Under the pieces are notes generated by a model. The model saw only the letters and a program-made list of their open reading frames with translations. It made no database searches and was not told the origin of the DNA. Shown in pieces: positions 1 through 5,968 of a DNA stretch of 6,058 nt (positions are counted from its first letter, which is position 1; the number at the start of each line of letters is the position of its first letter). Both the position numbers and the translations under genes were made by a program. The stretch spans positions 1 through 6,058 of the forward strand of contig JAJBVC010000201.1 in assembly GCA_020860025.1 (NCBI GenBank). Reading direction: 5' to 3'. This DNA is from Clostridiales bacterium. GTDB taxonomy: Bacteria > Bacillota > Clostridia > Oscillospirales > Acutalibacteraceae.

Positions 1-449
1 ATGAGGATTTATGCAGAAAAAACTATATTTCCTGCCGACTTGCAAGCGGTCAAGCAACTACAAAAATAATCTTTAGTAATCTTGTGCTTGATTTAGAACC
101 TGACGAAACTACTGCGACAACAAAAAACACCACAACAAAAGCCGCTGCAACTTCTAAAAGTGCAACGACTAAATCAAGCAATACAACCGCCGGCTCAAAA
201 GCATCGGATACTTCTCAAACCGGCAGTACAAAATTTGTTCCGTCAACGACAAAATCCGACAGCACATCAAGTTCATCGGCAACAGGCAACGGCTCGGTAA
301 ATTCAAAAAGTAATTCATCACAATCATCCGGAAGCAATACTACTCAATCGAGCAAATTTTCACCGAGTGAAAGCGGTGCTTCTACTGAAATATCAGACAG
401 CGAAAATGAAGAATCATCTGACATTGAGTACGCAGAGTCGAATGATTAA
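1..449 (+). CDS. C-terminal part of a Ser/Thr-rich, probably secreted protein (5' end outside window)
   Basis: The reading frame (first full codon at base 3) is open from the window edge to the TAA at 447-449, so the gene enters from the left. A GTG at 84 could be read as a start, but no Shine-Dalgarno sequence precedes it and the frame continues upstream, so I treat it as internal. Residues before that GTG (ending in IIFSNLVLDLEPDE) look like the last beta strand of a folded domain. After it, almost half the residues are Ser or Thr (about 56 of 121), mixed with Lys, Asn and Gly. The last 20 residues are acidic (ENEESSDIEY). Such Thr/Ser tracts are usual as extracellular linkers or stalks in surface and cellulolytic proteins of rumen clostridia. 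No LPXTG motif, transmembrane helix or dockerin repeat is visible at the C-terminus. The product cannot be named from this fragment. Confidence 0.65.
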   Translation, partial: EDLCRKNYISCRLASGQATTKIIFSNLVLDLEPDETTATTKNTTTKAAATSKSATTKSSNTTAGSKASDTSQTGSTKFVPSTTKSDSTSSSSATGNGSVNSKSNSSQSSGSNTTQSSKFSPSESGASTEISDSENEESSDIEYAESND

Positions 450-484
450 ATTGATTATACTCCTATTTTAATATCTATATATCT

Positions 485-518
485 TAATATATCTAACTAT
501 AAAGAAAGAGATATATTA
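485..518. repeat. AT-rich inverted repeat, 10-bp arms
   Basis: TAATATATCT at 485-494 is perfectly complementary to AGATATATTA at 509-518 across a 14-base purine-rich loop. It lies 36 bases after the stop of the Ser/Thr-rich gene. The stem is all A/T except one G-C pair and has no T-tract after it, so it is at best a weak RNA hairpin. It could help protect the 3' end of the transcript, or it may be chance in AT-rich spacer DNA. Confidence 0.35.
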
Positions 519-552
519 GTACTTTGTTATATGGTTAATTGAATATAAAATT

Positions 553-606
553 TGTCCGATGAAAATTGAGATTTCTTATCTTTATCTCTTCATCGGACAT
601 TTTGTT
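553..606. terminator. Bidirectional intrinsic terminator between convergent genes
   Basis: TGTCCGATGAA (553-563) pairs perfectly with TTCATCGGACA (589-599). Inside this 11-bp stem, GAGAT (568-572) pairs with ATCTC (584-588), leaving a 4-base bulge (AATT) on one side. On the plus strand the hairpin is followed by TTTTGTT (600-606), a usable U-tract. On the minus strand it is followed by AATTTTATATT, a weaker but U-rich tail. It sits between the plus-strand gene ending at 449 and the minus-strand operon ending at 689, where a shared terminator is expected. Confidence 0.8.
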
Positions 607-688
607 AATAGATTAAATTTTTTATTTGATGTCTGTAACAATACGAAAGTGTTTTCTCGATACGGAATATATCAATACTATGATGCAG

Positions 689-1378
689 TCAATTTTGCTG
701 TAATATCCATAAAATTCCTTTGGCTGTTCTTCCTGTGGAATTATGATAGTGATTGCCGTGATTCAAGTAAAAAACAGTTTGAATTCCTTTTTCAAAATAA
801 TGCTTTTGCAAAATGTGCATATTATCCTCAACCGGAGCAAGATACTGATTTTTTGTGTGGCTTTCCTTATCTCCGAGAGAAAGATAAACAGCATTCACAT
901 TTTTTGAAATATCGTTTTGAGATACAAAGTTAATAAAATCCGGATACCAAACCGAACCTGATGCCGAAACAAGGCGAGAAAAGCAATCGGTTTTATAAGC
1001 CGCATAGAGTGCAAAAAGTCCGGCAAGCGAATATCCTGCCAATGCGCAATATGTCGGCTTGCATCCAAGTGCATCAATAATACGAGGCAGAATTTCTTTT
1101 GTTAACTGCTCAAGATAAACATCTGCACCGCCTGTACACGGCGTGTCATTTTTAGAAATAGGCGGAATCGGCCACGGCGTCATCTCATCATTCCAATCCA
1201 CACCGCTTATAACCGCAAATGAAAACTGCGGACAGTTTAGCCGACGACATTCATTAAAAAGCTTTTTGCCTTCGCCCATTACAGAATGATAGATTACAAG
1301 CGGAGCCGACTCAAAAGCGGAATATATATGAACTGTTTTTGAGCCGAAAGAGAGAGTAAGTGTATTTTCTGTTGCCAT
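689..1378 (-). CDS. Alpha/beta-hydrolase, putative esterase (esterase D/enterochelin-esterase-like group)
   Basis: This 229-aa cytoplasmic protein has no signal peptide. It has the features of the putative-esterase group of alpha/beta hydrolases (Pfam PF00756-like, COG2819/COG2382 type). The nucleophile elbow is GYSLAG at residues 115-120, with Ser117 as the predicted nucleophile followed by a small-residue helix. An acidic residue in LGDKE (Asp170) and a His in NHGNHYH (His207, 210 or 212) are candidates for the rest of the triad. The segment DWNDEMTPWPIPP (61-73) matches the Trp-Pro-rich loop common in clostridial members. The family hydrolyses esters or thioesters; the substrate here is unknown. 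It is the last gene of the operon, 36 bases after the GNAT, with GAGGAAG just before the ATG. In this context it may release or proofread an acyl or aminoacyl product of the adenylation enzyme, but this is inference. Confidence 0.8.
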   Translation of the reverse strand: MATENTLTLSFGSKTVHIYSAFESAPLVIYHSVMGEGKKLFNECRRLNCPQFSFAVISGVDWNDEMTPWPIPPISKNDTPCTGGADVYLEQLTKEILPRIIDALGCKPTYCALAGYSLAGLFALYAAYKTDCFSRLVSASGSVWYPDFINFVSQNDISKNVNAVYLSLGDKESHTKNQYLAPVEDNMHILQKHYFEKGIQTVFYLNHGNHYHNSTGRTAKGILWILQQN

Positions 1379-1414
1379 ATTTCTTCCTCATTTCAATTTG
1401 TTTTGGTTTAATTA

Positions 1415-1879
1415 TTATTTATTATATTTCATATAGCCGTTCATATCCGAAAAGCCTGAGCTTTTATAGAGAGAATACGCTGATTTTGACGATTCAAGAT
1501 AGATTTTTCCGGCGCCGTGCTGCAATGCTGTTTGTATAAGTCTGTCAACAATCGCTTTACCGACACCCTGACGGCGCATATTCGTAACTGTATAGATATT
1601 CATCAGATAGCCGCATATACCGGTTGGATTATCCGGAGAGGGCATTTCGTTATAAATGCAAAGTCCTCCGCAGCCGACAATTTGATTTTCAGCATAGGCG
1701 AAGTAGGCAATGTGTTCACCTTTTTCCAATGCACTTTGATAATAACTTCTGTTTGCGGAAAGAAGCTCGTCAATATTTTCCTCATACGGAATTGAAAATA
1801 CTTCTCTCAAAACGATTTCACGCCATTTCATAAGCTCATTCAAATCGGAAATGTTTGCTTCTTTTATTACTATATCCAT
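1415..1879 (-). CDS. GNAT-family N-acetyltransferase
   Basis: This 154-aa single-domain protein has the usual GNAT length and order. An N-terminal strand and helices (MDIVIKEANISDLNEL) lead to a central strand pair, AYFAYAENQIVGCGGL (58-73). Strand beta4, YLMNIYTV (91-98), is followed by the acetyl-CoA pyrophosphate-binding loop RRQGVGK (102-108), which fits the R/Q-x-x-G-x-G/A motif. A C-terminal motif, YSLYKSSGFSDM (135-146), follows. It would transfer an acyl group from acyl-CoA to an amine; the acceptor cannot be read from sequence. The start codon lies one base after the stop of the adenylation gene, and its ribosome binding site GAGGGAG is inside the end of that gene, which indicates translational coupling. 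Given the neighbour's lysine-like code, a lysine-derived amine is an attractive but unproven acceptor. Confidence 0.88.
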   Translation of the reverse strand: MDIVIKEANISDLNELMKWREIVLREVFSIPYEENIDELLSANRSYYQSALEKGEHIAYFAYAENQIVGCGGLCIYNEMPSPDNPTGICGYLMNIYTVTNMRRQGVGKAIVDRLIQTALQHGAGKIYLESSKSAYSLYKSSGFSDMNGYMKYNK

Positions 1880-1880
1880 T

Positions 1881-3350
1881 TCAGCAGGCTCCCTCTTTCA
1901 AAACTACCGGAAGTTTATTTATATCAGGCTTTCCGTTGGGTGTCAGCGGAATATGATCCATAATCACAAAAAATTCCGGTATCATAAACGGAGCCAAATA
2001 TCGTGACAGTTTTTTCTTAACCTCTGACAAAACAAAATCTGTTTCATTTGCAACAACATAGGCGGTCAAATAAGAAAGTCCGTGTTCATCGGTGAATGGG
2101 CGAACTACAGCGGTCTGTACTTCATTGCAGTCGCACAGGACGTTTTCTACCTCTTCCGGTTCAACTCGTTTGCCCATAATCATAACCTGTGAGTCTTTTC
2201 TGCGAAGAAATGCCAGATTTCCGTTTGGAAGAAAACAACCCAAATCGCCGCTTCGGTAAATCCGTTCACCGTTCTCACCGATAATAAACATTTTATTCTT
2301 GCTTCGGTCGAGATAGCCGTCTGAAACACCGCCTCCTGAGATACATATTTCTCCTATCGTGCCGAGCGGAACGGGCGTGCCGTCATCATCAAGCAGTTCG
2401 ATTTTTGTTCCGAGAACAGCTTTACCTATCGGGTATGTTCCGTCTTCAAGCGCTTTTTGATTGTTGCAGCAAAAATAACTGCAGCACACAGTTGTTTCGG
2501 ATGGGCCGTAGGTGTTGTATATCGTAACTTGATTAAGGAGATTATTTATATAGCTTTCCCTGAGAACATCACCGCCGCTGATGAGCAGCCGTAAACATGA
2601 GGGAATGCTTTTTAACCGATTCATATCCATAAGCAGATAAGGAAAGCCGCTGATAATGGTGACATTATTTTCTGTCACAAAATCCATAAGGCAATCTATA
2701 TTTTCACGTGAACGAGCGTCAGGTATAGCTAATGTGGCACCGGAAAGCAAGGTCGTAAAGACTTCCTCTACAAAAATATCAAAGGAACAGACCGAGTATT
2801 GAAGCATAGTATCTTTAACAGTCGGGTTAAATTCATTACAAAAAGCACGAACATAATGGCAGATATTAGCATTTGTTACACAAACACCCTTAGGAACTCC
2901 TGTAGAGCCGGAGGTATACAGAATATATGCAGGCGACTTTGGAGTTAAAGAGAAATGTTCATGTCGTATTTGCGGCTTTTCATCTATTTCCTCTAAAAAG
3001 AGGAGCGGAAAGCCTTTTAGCTTTTCTTCATACTTTTTTTGTGTAATAATAAATCCTGCATTGCTTTCTTTCATCATAAAGCGAATACGTTCTTCAGGGA
3101 AATCCGGCTCCGCAGGAACATAGCAGGCTCCGCTTTTCAGTACAGCAAAAATAGAAGCGATAAAATCCACCCCGTGGTCTGCTACAATGCCAATACACTT
3201 CTCCTGTGACGGGAAATTACCTTCAATTATGTCAATACGACGGTCAAGCTGAGAATATGTCATCGAGCGATTCTGATGAATAATTGCAATTTGCTCGGGA
3301 AAATTTGTTACAATCTCTTCAAAACATTCGTAAACTGTAGAATTTTTCAT
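1881..3350 (-). CDS. Stand-alone NRPS-type amino-acid adenylation enzyme (AMP-binding, ANL superfamily), lysine-like specificity code
   Basis: This 489-aa enzyme is a complete adenylation domain with nothing added. It activates a carboxylic acid with ATP to an acyl-adenylate. Core motifs in order: A3 ILYTSGSTGVPKG (143-155), A4 region FDIFVEE (190-196), A5 NTYGPSE (279-285), A7 YRSGDL (365-370), A8 RRKDSQVMIMGKRVEPEE (383-400) and A10 PNGKPD with the catalytic Lys474. Aligned by eye to GrsA, the pocket residues are Asp191, Ile192, Glu195, Ser234, Ile257, Gly259, Thr280, Val288, Cys289 and Lys474. This gives DIESIGTVCK. The first Asp indicates an alpha-amino acid, and the Glu suggests a basic side chain. 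From memory, the code resembles the lysine code of bacitracin synthetase (DAESIGSVCK). No carrier-protein domain follows A10 and none is encoded in the window, so the acceptor is elsewhere or is not a carrier. DltA-like D-alanine ligase is a less likely alternative. GAGG before the ATG overlaps the upstream stop region. Confidence 0.88.
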   Translation of the reverse strand: MKNSTVYECFEEIVTNFPEQIAIIHQNRSMTYSQLDRRIDIIEGNFPSQEKCIGIVADHGVDFIASIFAVLKSGACYVPAEPDFPEERIRFMMKESNAGFIITQKKYEEKLKGFPLLFLEEIDEKPQIRHEHFSLTPKSPAYILYTSGSTGVPKGVCVTNANICHYVRAFCNEFNPTVKDTMLQYSVCSFDIFVEEVFTTLLSGATLAIPDARSRENIDCLMDFVTENNVTIISGFPYLLMDMNRLKSIPSCLRLLISGGDVLRESYINNLLNQVTIYNTYGPSETTVCCSYFCCNNQKALEDGTYPIGKAVLGTKIELLDDDGTPVPLGTIGEICISGGGVSDGYLDRSKNKMFIIGENGERIYRSGDLGCFLPNGNLAFLRRKDSQVMIMGKRVEPEEVENVLCDCNEVQTAVVRPFTDEHGLSYLTAYVVANETDFVLSEVKKKLSRYLAPFMIPEFFVIMDHIPLTPNGKPDINKLPVVLKEGAC

Positions 3351-3359
3351 AGTGTTACC

Positions 3360-4382
3360 TCATCGGGAATGGAAATTTCTGCAAAACTCTTTATAATTAT
3401 AATCCTTGTTTGCACTGCAAAGAACAGCAAAATCAACTGAATCAAATAACTGTTCGCTACTTTTTCCGAAATATTTAAAATCAGTGATTGCACGGCTGAA
3501 CAAATCAGACACAACAGCGGCATCATTTCCGTATACTCCGCACCCGAAAGCACCGAGTATTAAATTACGATAATTTTGCGATGCTGCAACTAAAAGCAGT
3601 CCGTAAATCCGCTTATAAAACATTTTTTCATATTCCTGCTGCGACATTCCCTCAAATCCGAGGCGTACCATCGGAGCCGAACAGGTCATCATACAAACAG
3701 AAAACGGTACCGAAAGAGTCTCGTTATCGGAGCTTTTTATTACCTGTGTATAAGGAGAAAGCATAACTGCGTCAGACCCCATACGAGTTTTAAGCGTATT
3801 ATTGTAATCATAATACTTCTTTGCATTTTCACTTTCCAAAGATAACAGCAAGGATGTTCTTCGGCAGAGGTCTTCTTCCTGTCCGCCGGCGCCTTTTCTT
3901 GTATGACCTCCGGGCTGAGTGGCGCTTGCCAAATTCAGCACAAGAATTTTCGGAGATTCTTCACCGTTTCTTTTTAACTCTTGATATTTTTTCTGAGCAA
4001 GAACAAGGGCGTCTTCATTTTCGCAGTTAAAACGGCAGCAAGTATTTTGATTTTTGCTTTCATCAAAACAAGATGAGAATTTTTCATCGGTCTCCAAAGT
4101 TTTAATATCATCCGGCAAAAACACCTGAATTTCTTTCATCTGCTCTTTAGAATTATTCAGCTTTATGCTTTGCCCGTCTTTTTCATAGCAGCCGTTTTCC
4201 AAAATATTCAGTGTGTCGTTCAATATTTCAATATTCTTTTTTCGTTTCATTTCTTTAAGCTGCTCTCTTTCCTCAATTTCTTTTTGGGAAAGTCCTTTGT
4301 ATTCAGCCTCACGCATCTGCTGTGCCAATCGTTTTAGCTGTTCTTCGTCGGTAAATTTTTCGTTTGCTTTTGCTTCAGCCAT
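3360..4382 (-). CDS. Macrodomain ADP-ribose glycohydrolase, microbial PARG type (TIGR02452/DUF2263 family)
   Basis: This 340-aa protein is predicted to remove ADP-ribose from proteins. Its core carries the PARG signature: LNLASATQPGGH (149-160) followed by GAGGQEEDLCRRTSL (164-178). The paired Glu169-Glu170 are the expected catalytic acids of the QEE motif. Near the C-terminus, LGAFGCGVYGNDA (276-288) is the glycine-rich ADP-ribose-binding loop. The usual GGG of the family reads GGH here. A charged, helix-prone extension of about 48 residues (MAEAKANEKFTDEEQ onward) precedes the family's normal start (KKNIEILNDTLNILENG), making the protein longer than the usual 260-290 residues. The start codon overlaps the end of sirtuin B by 8 bases, and GGCGGAG lies just upstream, so the two are likely translated together. 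Adjacent sirtuin writers and a macrodomain eraser recall the SirTM-macrodomain pair of staphylococci and streptococci, although that macrodomain belongs to a different (MacroD-like) subfamily. Confidence 0.88.
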   Translation of the reverse strand: MAEAKANEKFTDEEQLKRLAQQMREAEYKGLSQKEIEEREQLKEMKRKKNIEILNDTLNILENGCYEKDGQSIKLNNSKEQMKEIQVFLPDDIKTLETDEKFSSCFDESKNQNTCCRFNCENEDALVLAQKKYQELKRNGEESPKILVLNLASATQPGGHTRKGAGGQEEDLCRRTSLLLSLESENAKKYYDYNNTLKTRMGSDAVMLSPYTQVIKSSDNETLSVPFSVCMMTCSAPMVRLGFEGMSQQEYEKMFYKRIYGLLLVAASQNYRNLILGAFGCGVYGNDAAVVSDLFSRAITDFKYFGKSSEQLFDSVDFAVLCSANKDYNYKEFCRNFHSR

Positions 4383-5109
4383 TTTCGCTCCGCCTTTTCG
4401 TCAATTTTTTGAATACATCGTCACATTCTTCACGAATGTTTAAGTCCGCTATACTGTCAAAACCGGTATGACCCGGGTTAATTTGTACAATAGCGGCATC
4501 TCTGTTTCTGTAACTCCAGTAAGTATCAGAGTAATTTCCTCTTGTACCGATAGCGAGAATTAAGTCTGCTTGTGAAATCCAGTTTCTCGCCTTGCGTACA
4601 TCATCGTCCCAAAGACCGATATGGCTGTAGAGTGGCCAAGGGAGAATTTCCCCGCCGCAAGCTTCACACCTCGGCAGATTTTCCTGCTTCCATATCTCAT
4701 AACCGTCATAATGCTTATTGCAGCTGCTGCAGCAATTAACCTGCAAGCTTCCCTGAATTTCCGCAACATTTTTTGACCCTGCTATTGTATGCATACAGTC
4801 CACATTTGTCGTTATAATTCCAAGCATTTTGCCCTCATCTTCCAAATCTTTCAGGGCATAATGGCTGTAGCTTGGGTTGTATGAAAACATATTTTCAAGA
4901 TATGTCGGAAGAAAAGAGCTGTAATAATCTTCGCCTCTTTTCATTCTTCCGCTGCCACGGCTTGAAAAAAGCATCTGAGCGTATGTTACACCTCCGCCGC
5001 CTACGGAAATTCCGGCACCGGTCGTTGCAACTATATGATTGCTGTGTTCAATATAATCTATTAACTGTTCTATCTTGTCTTCGCTTCGTCCTGCTTTAAA
5101 AAGGCTCAT
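4375..5109 (-). CDS. SirTM-like sirtuin B (Sir2 family, His-to-Gln; predicted protein ADP-ribosyltransferase)
   Basis: This 244-aa protein is a single Sir2 Rossmann-fold domain. NAD-binding motifs are TTGAGIS (29-35), TTNVDCMHTIAGS (100-112), AIGT (186-189) and QINP (209-212). A Cys-x2-Cys pair (C127/C130, with C126 beside it) and C148/C151 form the structural zinc site. Where classical sirtuins have the catalytic His in an (E/V)xHGS motif, this one reads EIQGS with Gln119. The GIPDFR loop of deacetylases is replaced by GISVGGGGVTYAQ. Both changes match the SirTM class, which ADP-ribosylates proteins rather than deacetylating them. It shares DCxHTIAGSxNVAExQGS and much of the zinc region with the preceding sirtuin, so the two are tandem paralogues. 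AAGGAG lies 7 bases before the ATG and abuts the upstream stop. The likely product is an NAD-dependent ADP-ribosyltransferase; the target is unknown. Confidence 0.88.
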   Translation of the reverse strand: MSLFKAGRSEDKIEQLIDYIEHSNHIVATTGAGISVGGGGVTYAQMLFSSRGSGRMKRGEDYYSSFLPTYLENMFSYNPSYSHYALKDLEDEGKMLGIITTNVDCMHTIAGSKNVAEIQGSLQVNCCSSCNKHYDGYEIWKQENLPRCEACGGEILPWPLYSHIGLWDDDVRKARNWISQADLILAIGTRGNYSDTYWSYRNRDAAIVQINPGHTGFDSIADLNIREECDDVFKKLTKRRSENG

Positions 5110-5120
5110 AGCGCTCTCCT

Positions 5121-5846
5121 TTATTCGCTTAATATTGCTTCAAAAACTTCTGCGGCATCAGCGTGAATATTCAAGTCGGCAATTCTGTCAAATTCAGTAA
5201 CAGAGGGATTAATCTGCACAAGCTTCGCATTTGGGGACATACGGCTTAAATATTCATCACTGCGAAAGCCTGTAGTACCGATAACAAATATTAAATCTGC
5301 CTTTGCAATCATATCAATTGCTTTTGCCATATTTTCCTTTGAGACGCTTTCACGAATATCCGAGTTCATATAAAAGCCTGTCGGCATCATCGGCGCACCG
5401 CATTTTTCACAGCGTGGCATATGTCCCTGATTCCATATTTGATAATCATAACAGCGATTTGAGCAGTCGATACAAATATTATCACGAAAGCTTCCTTGAA
5501 ATTCAGCCACATTTTCCGAGCCTGCAATAGTATGGAGACAATCTAAGTTCTGCGTAACAATGCCGTAAATTTTGCCTTGCTTTTCCAGCTTTGTAAGCTG
5601 TTTGTGAACAGCGCTCGGCCCCTTAACGAATGTTGCGTCGAGAAAAGCGTTTTTCATAATTTCATAAAATTTTTCAGGATTTTTGCGGATATATTGGGCT
5701 GAAAAAATCCTGCCTGCATTGAGTCTGCCGACGCTCTGTTTTAACCTGCGCATACCGTAAAGATAGGAAATTCCCGCTCCTGTTACGGCAACAGCCTTTT
5801 CACTTTGTTCTATATATTCTTTGAGCTGATTATATTCGTTGTTCAT
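5121..5846 (-). CDS. SirTM-like sirtuin A (Sir2 family, His-to-Gln, diverged cofactor loop)
   Basis: This is the first gene of the operon, 241 aa, a complete Sir2 domain. Motifs are VTGAGIS (21-27), VTQNLDCLHTIAGS (97-110), VIGTTG (188-193) and VQINP (210-214). Zinc cysteines are C125/C128 and C146/C149. The catalytic His position is Gln117 (EFQGS), as in its neighbour and in SirTM sirtuins. The cofactor loop after GAGIS is unusual: it reads YLYGMRRLKQSVGR, with neither the GIPDFR of deacetylases nor the Gly-rich loop of sirtuin B. NAD handling may therefore differ, and it could be a partner or regulatory subunit instead of a second active enzyme. The segment NPEKFYEIM (56-64) keeps the helix typical of the family. 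AGAAGGA stands 7 bases before the ATG, which is the first in-frame start after a consensus promoter. Eleven bases separate its stop from sirtuin B. Confidence 0.87.
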   Translation of the reverse strand: MNNEYNQLKEYIEQSEKAVAVTGAGISYLYGMRRLKQSVGRLNAGRIFSAQYIRKNPEKFYEIMKNAFLDATFVKGPSAVHKQLTKLEKQGKIYGIVTQNLDCLHTIAGSENVAEFQGSFRDNICIDCSNRCYDYQIWNQGHMPRCEKCGAPMMPTGFYMNSDIRESVSKENMAKAIDMIAKADLIFVIGTTGFRSDEYLSRMSPNAKLVQINPSVTEFDRIADLNIHADAAEVFEAILSE

Positions 5847-5909
5847 AACAATGTCCTTCTTCTTATTTTTTGTGAATATTACTATGGCAATATCTATTGA
5901 AATGTCTCT

Positions 5910-5934
5910 TAATGTAATATGAATAATTACATTA
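5910..5934. promoter_or_regulatory. Palindromic operator candidate over the operon -10/start site
   Basis: TAATGTAAT (5910-5918) is a perfect inverted repeat of ATTACATTA (5926-5934) with a 7-base spacer. It overlaps four bases of the operon's -10 box (5931-5936) and covers the predicted transcription start near 5924, the classical position for a repressor site. The binding protein is not known. The divergently transcribed gene at 6038 is the obvious candidate. Confidence 0.6.
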
Positions 5935-5959
5935 TAAATTTCCTAAAAAGTAATGTCAA
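5931..5959 (-). promoter_or_regulatory. Sigma-A promoter of the sirtuin-macrodomain operon
   Basis: On the minus strand, TTGACA (5954-5959) is followed after exactly 17 bases by TATAAT (5931-5936). Both hexamers match the consensus perfectly. The start site should fall near 5924, giving a leader of about 78 bases before the sirtuin A ATG. Such a strong promoter would normally need a repressor, which fits the palindrome lying on it. Confidence 0.85.
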
Positions 5960-5968
5960 TAGTTACAA

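Larger units (their letters stand above)
689..5846 (-). other. Six-gene operon: sirtuin-sirtuin-macrodomain-adenylation enzyme-GNAT-esterase
   Basis: All six genes lie on the minus strand. Successive junctions, in transcription order, are an 11-bp gap, an 8-bp overlap, a 9-bp gap, a 1-bp gap and a 36-bp gap. No hairpin with a T-tract or promoter-like pair is apparent at any junction. One consensus promoter lies upstream (5931-5959) and one terminator downstream (553-606). Each downstream gene has its ribosome binding site inside or next to the preceding stop codon, which favours coupled translation of a single mRNA of about 5.3 kb. Confidence 0.85.

Noticed and set aside
1..69. Short frame from an ATG at base 1 reading MRIYAEKTIF and stopping at 67-69.
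   Set aside because: It is only 22 codons, with no visible upstream signal, and overlaps the frame that stays open into the Ser/Thr-rich gene. It is probably an out-of-frame reading.
559..933. Plus-strand open frame of 124 codons starting inside the terminator hairpin.
   Set aside because: It is antisense to the end of the esterase gene, begins within the hairpin stem with no ribosome binding site, and has no recognisable domain.
1517..1833. Plus-strand open frames opposite the GNAT gene.
   Set aside because: They are antisense shadows of a well-supported GNAT domain, without start signals.
689..3350. Siderophore locus (EntE-like adenylation enzyme plus Fes/IroE-like esterase).
   Set aside because: The adenylation pocket keeps the Asp used for alpha-amino acids, unlike aryl-acid-activating enzymes. 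No chorismate-derived aryl acid genes, carrier protein or transporter are seen.
3347..3553. Minus-strand open frame of 68 codons overlapping the end of the macrodomain gene, with a hydrophobic stretch.
   Set aside because: It is an out-of-frame reading of the macrodomain ADP-ribose-binding region, and the conserved protein in the main frame explains the sequence.
3360..5846. Toxin-antitoxin or phage-defence system (DarTG-like macrodomain antitoxin, or ThsA-type SIR2 NADase).
   Set aside because: No DarT toxin is present, the sirtuins are small single-domain proteins of SirTM type without sensor or effector fusions, and the neighbours are metabolic enzymes. It cannot be excluded by sequence alone.
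5847..5923. Riboswitch or attenuator in the operon leader.
   Set aside because: The leader of about 78 bases is AT-rich and shows only a weak 5-bp stem (ATATT/AATAT), with no terminator-like hairpin or conserved aptamer pattern.
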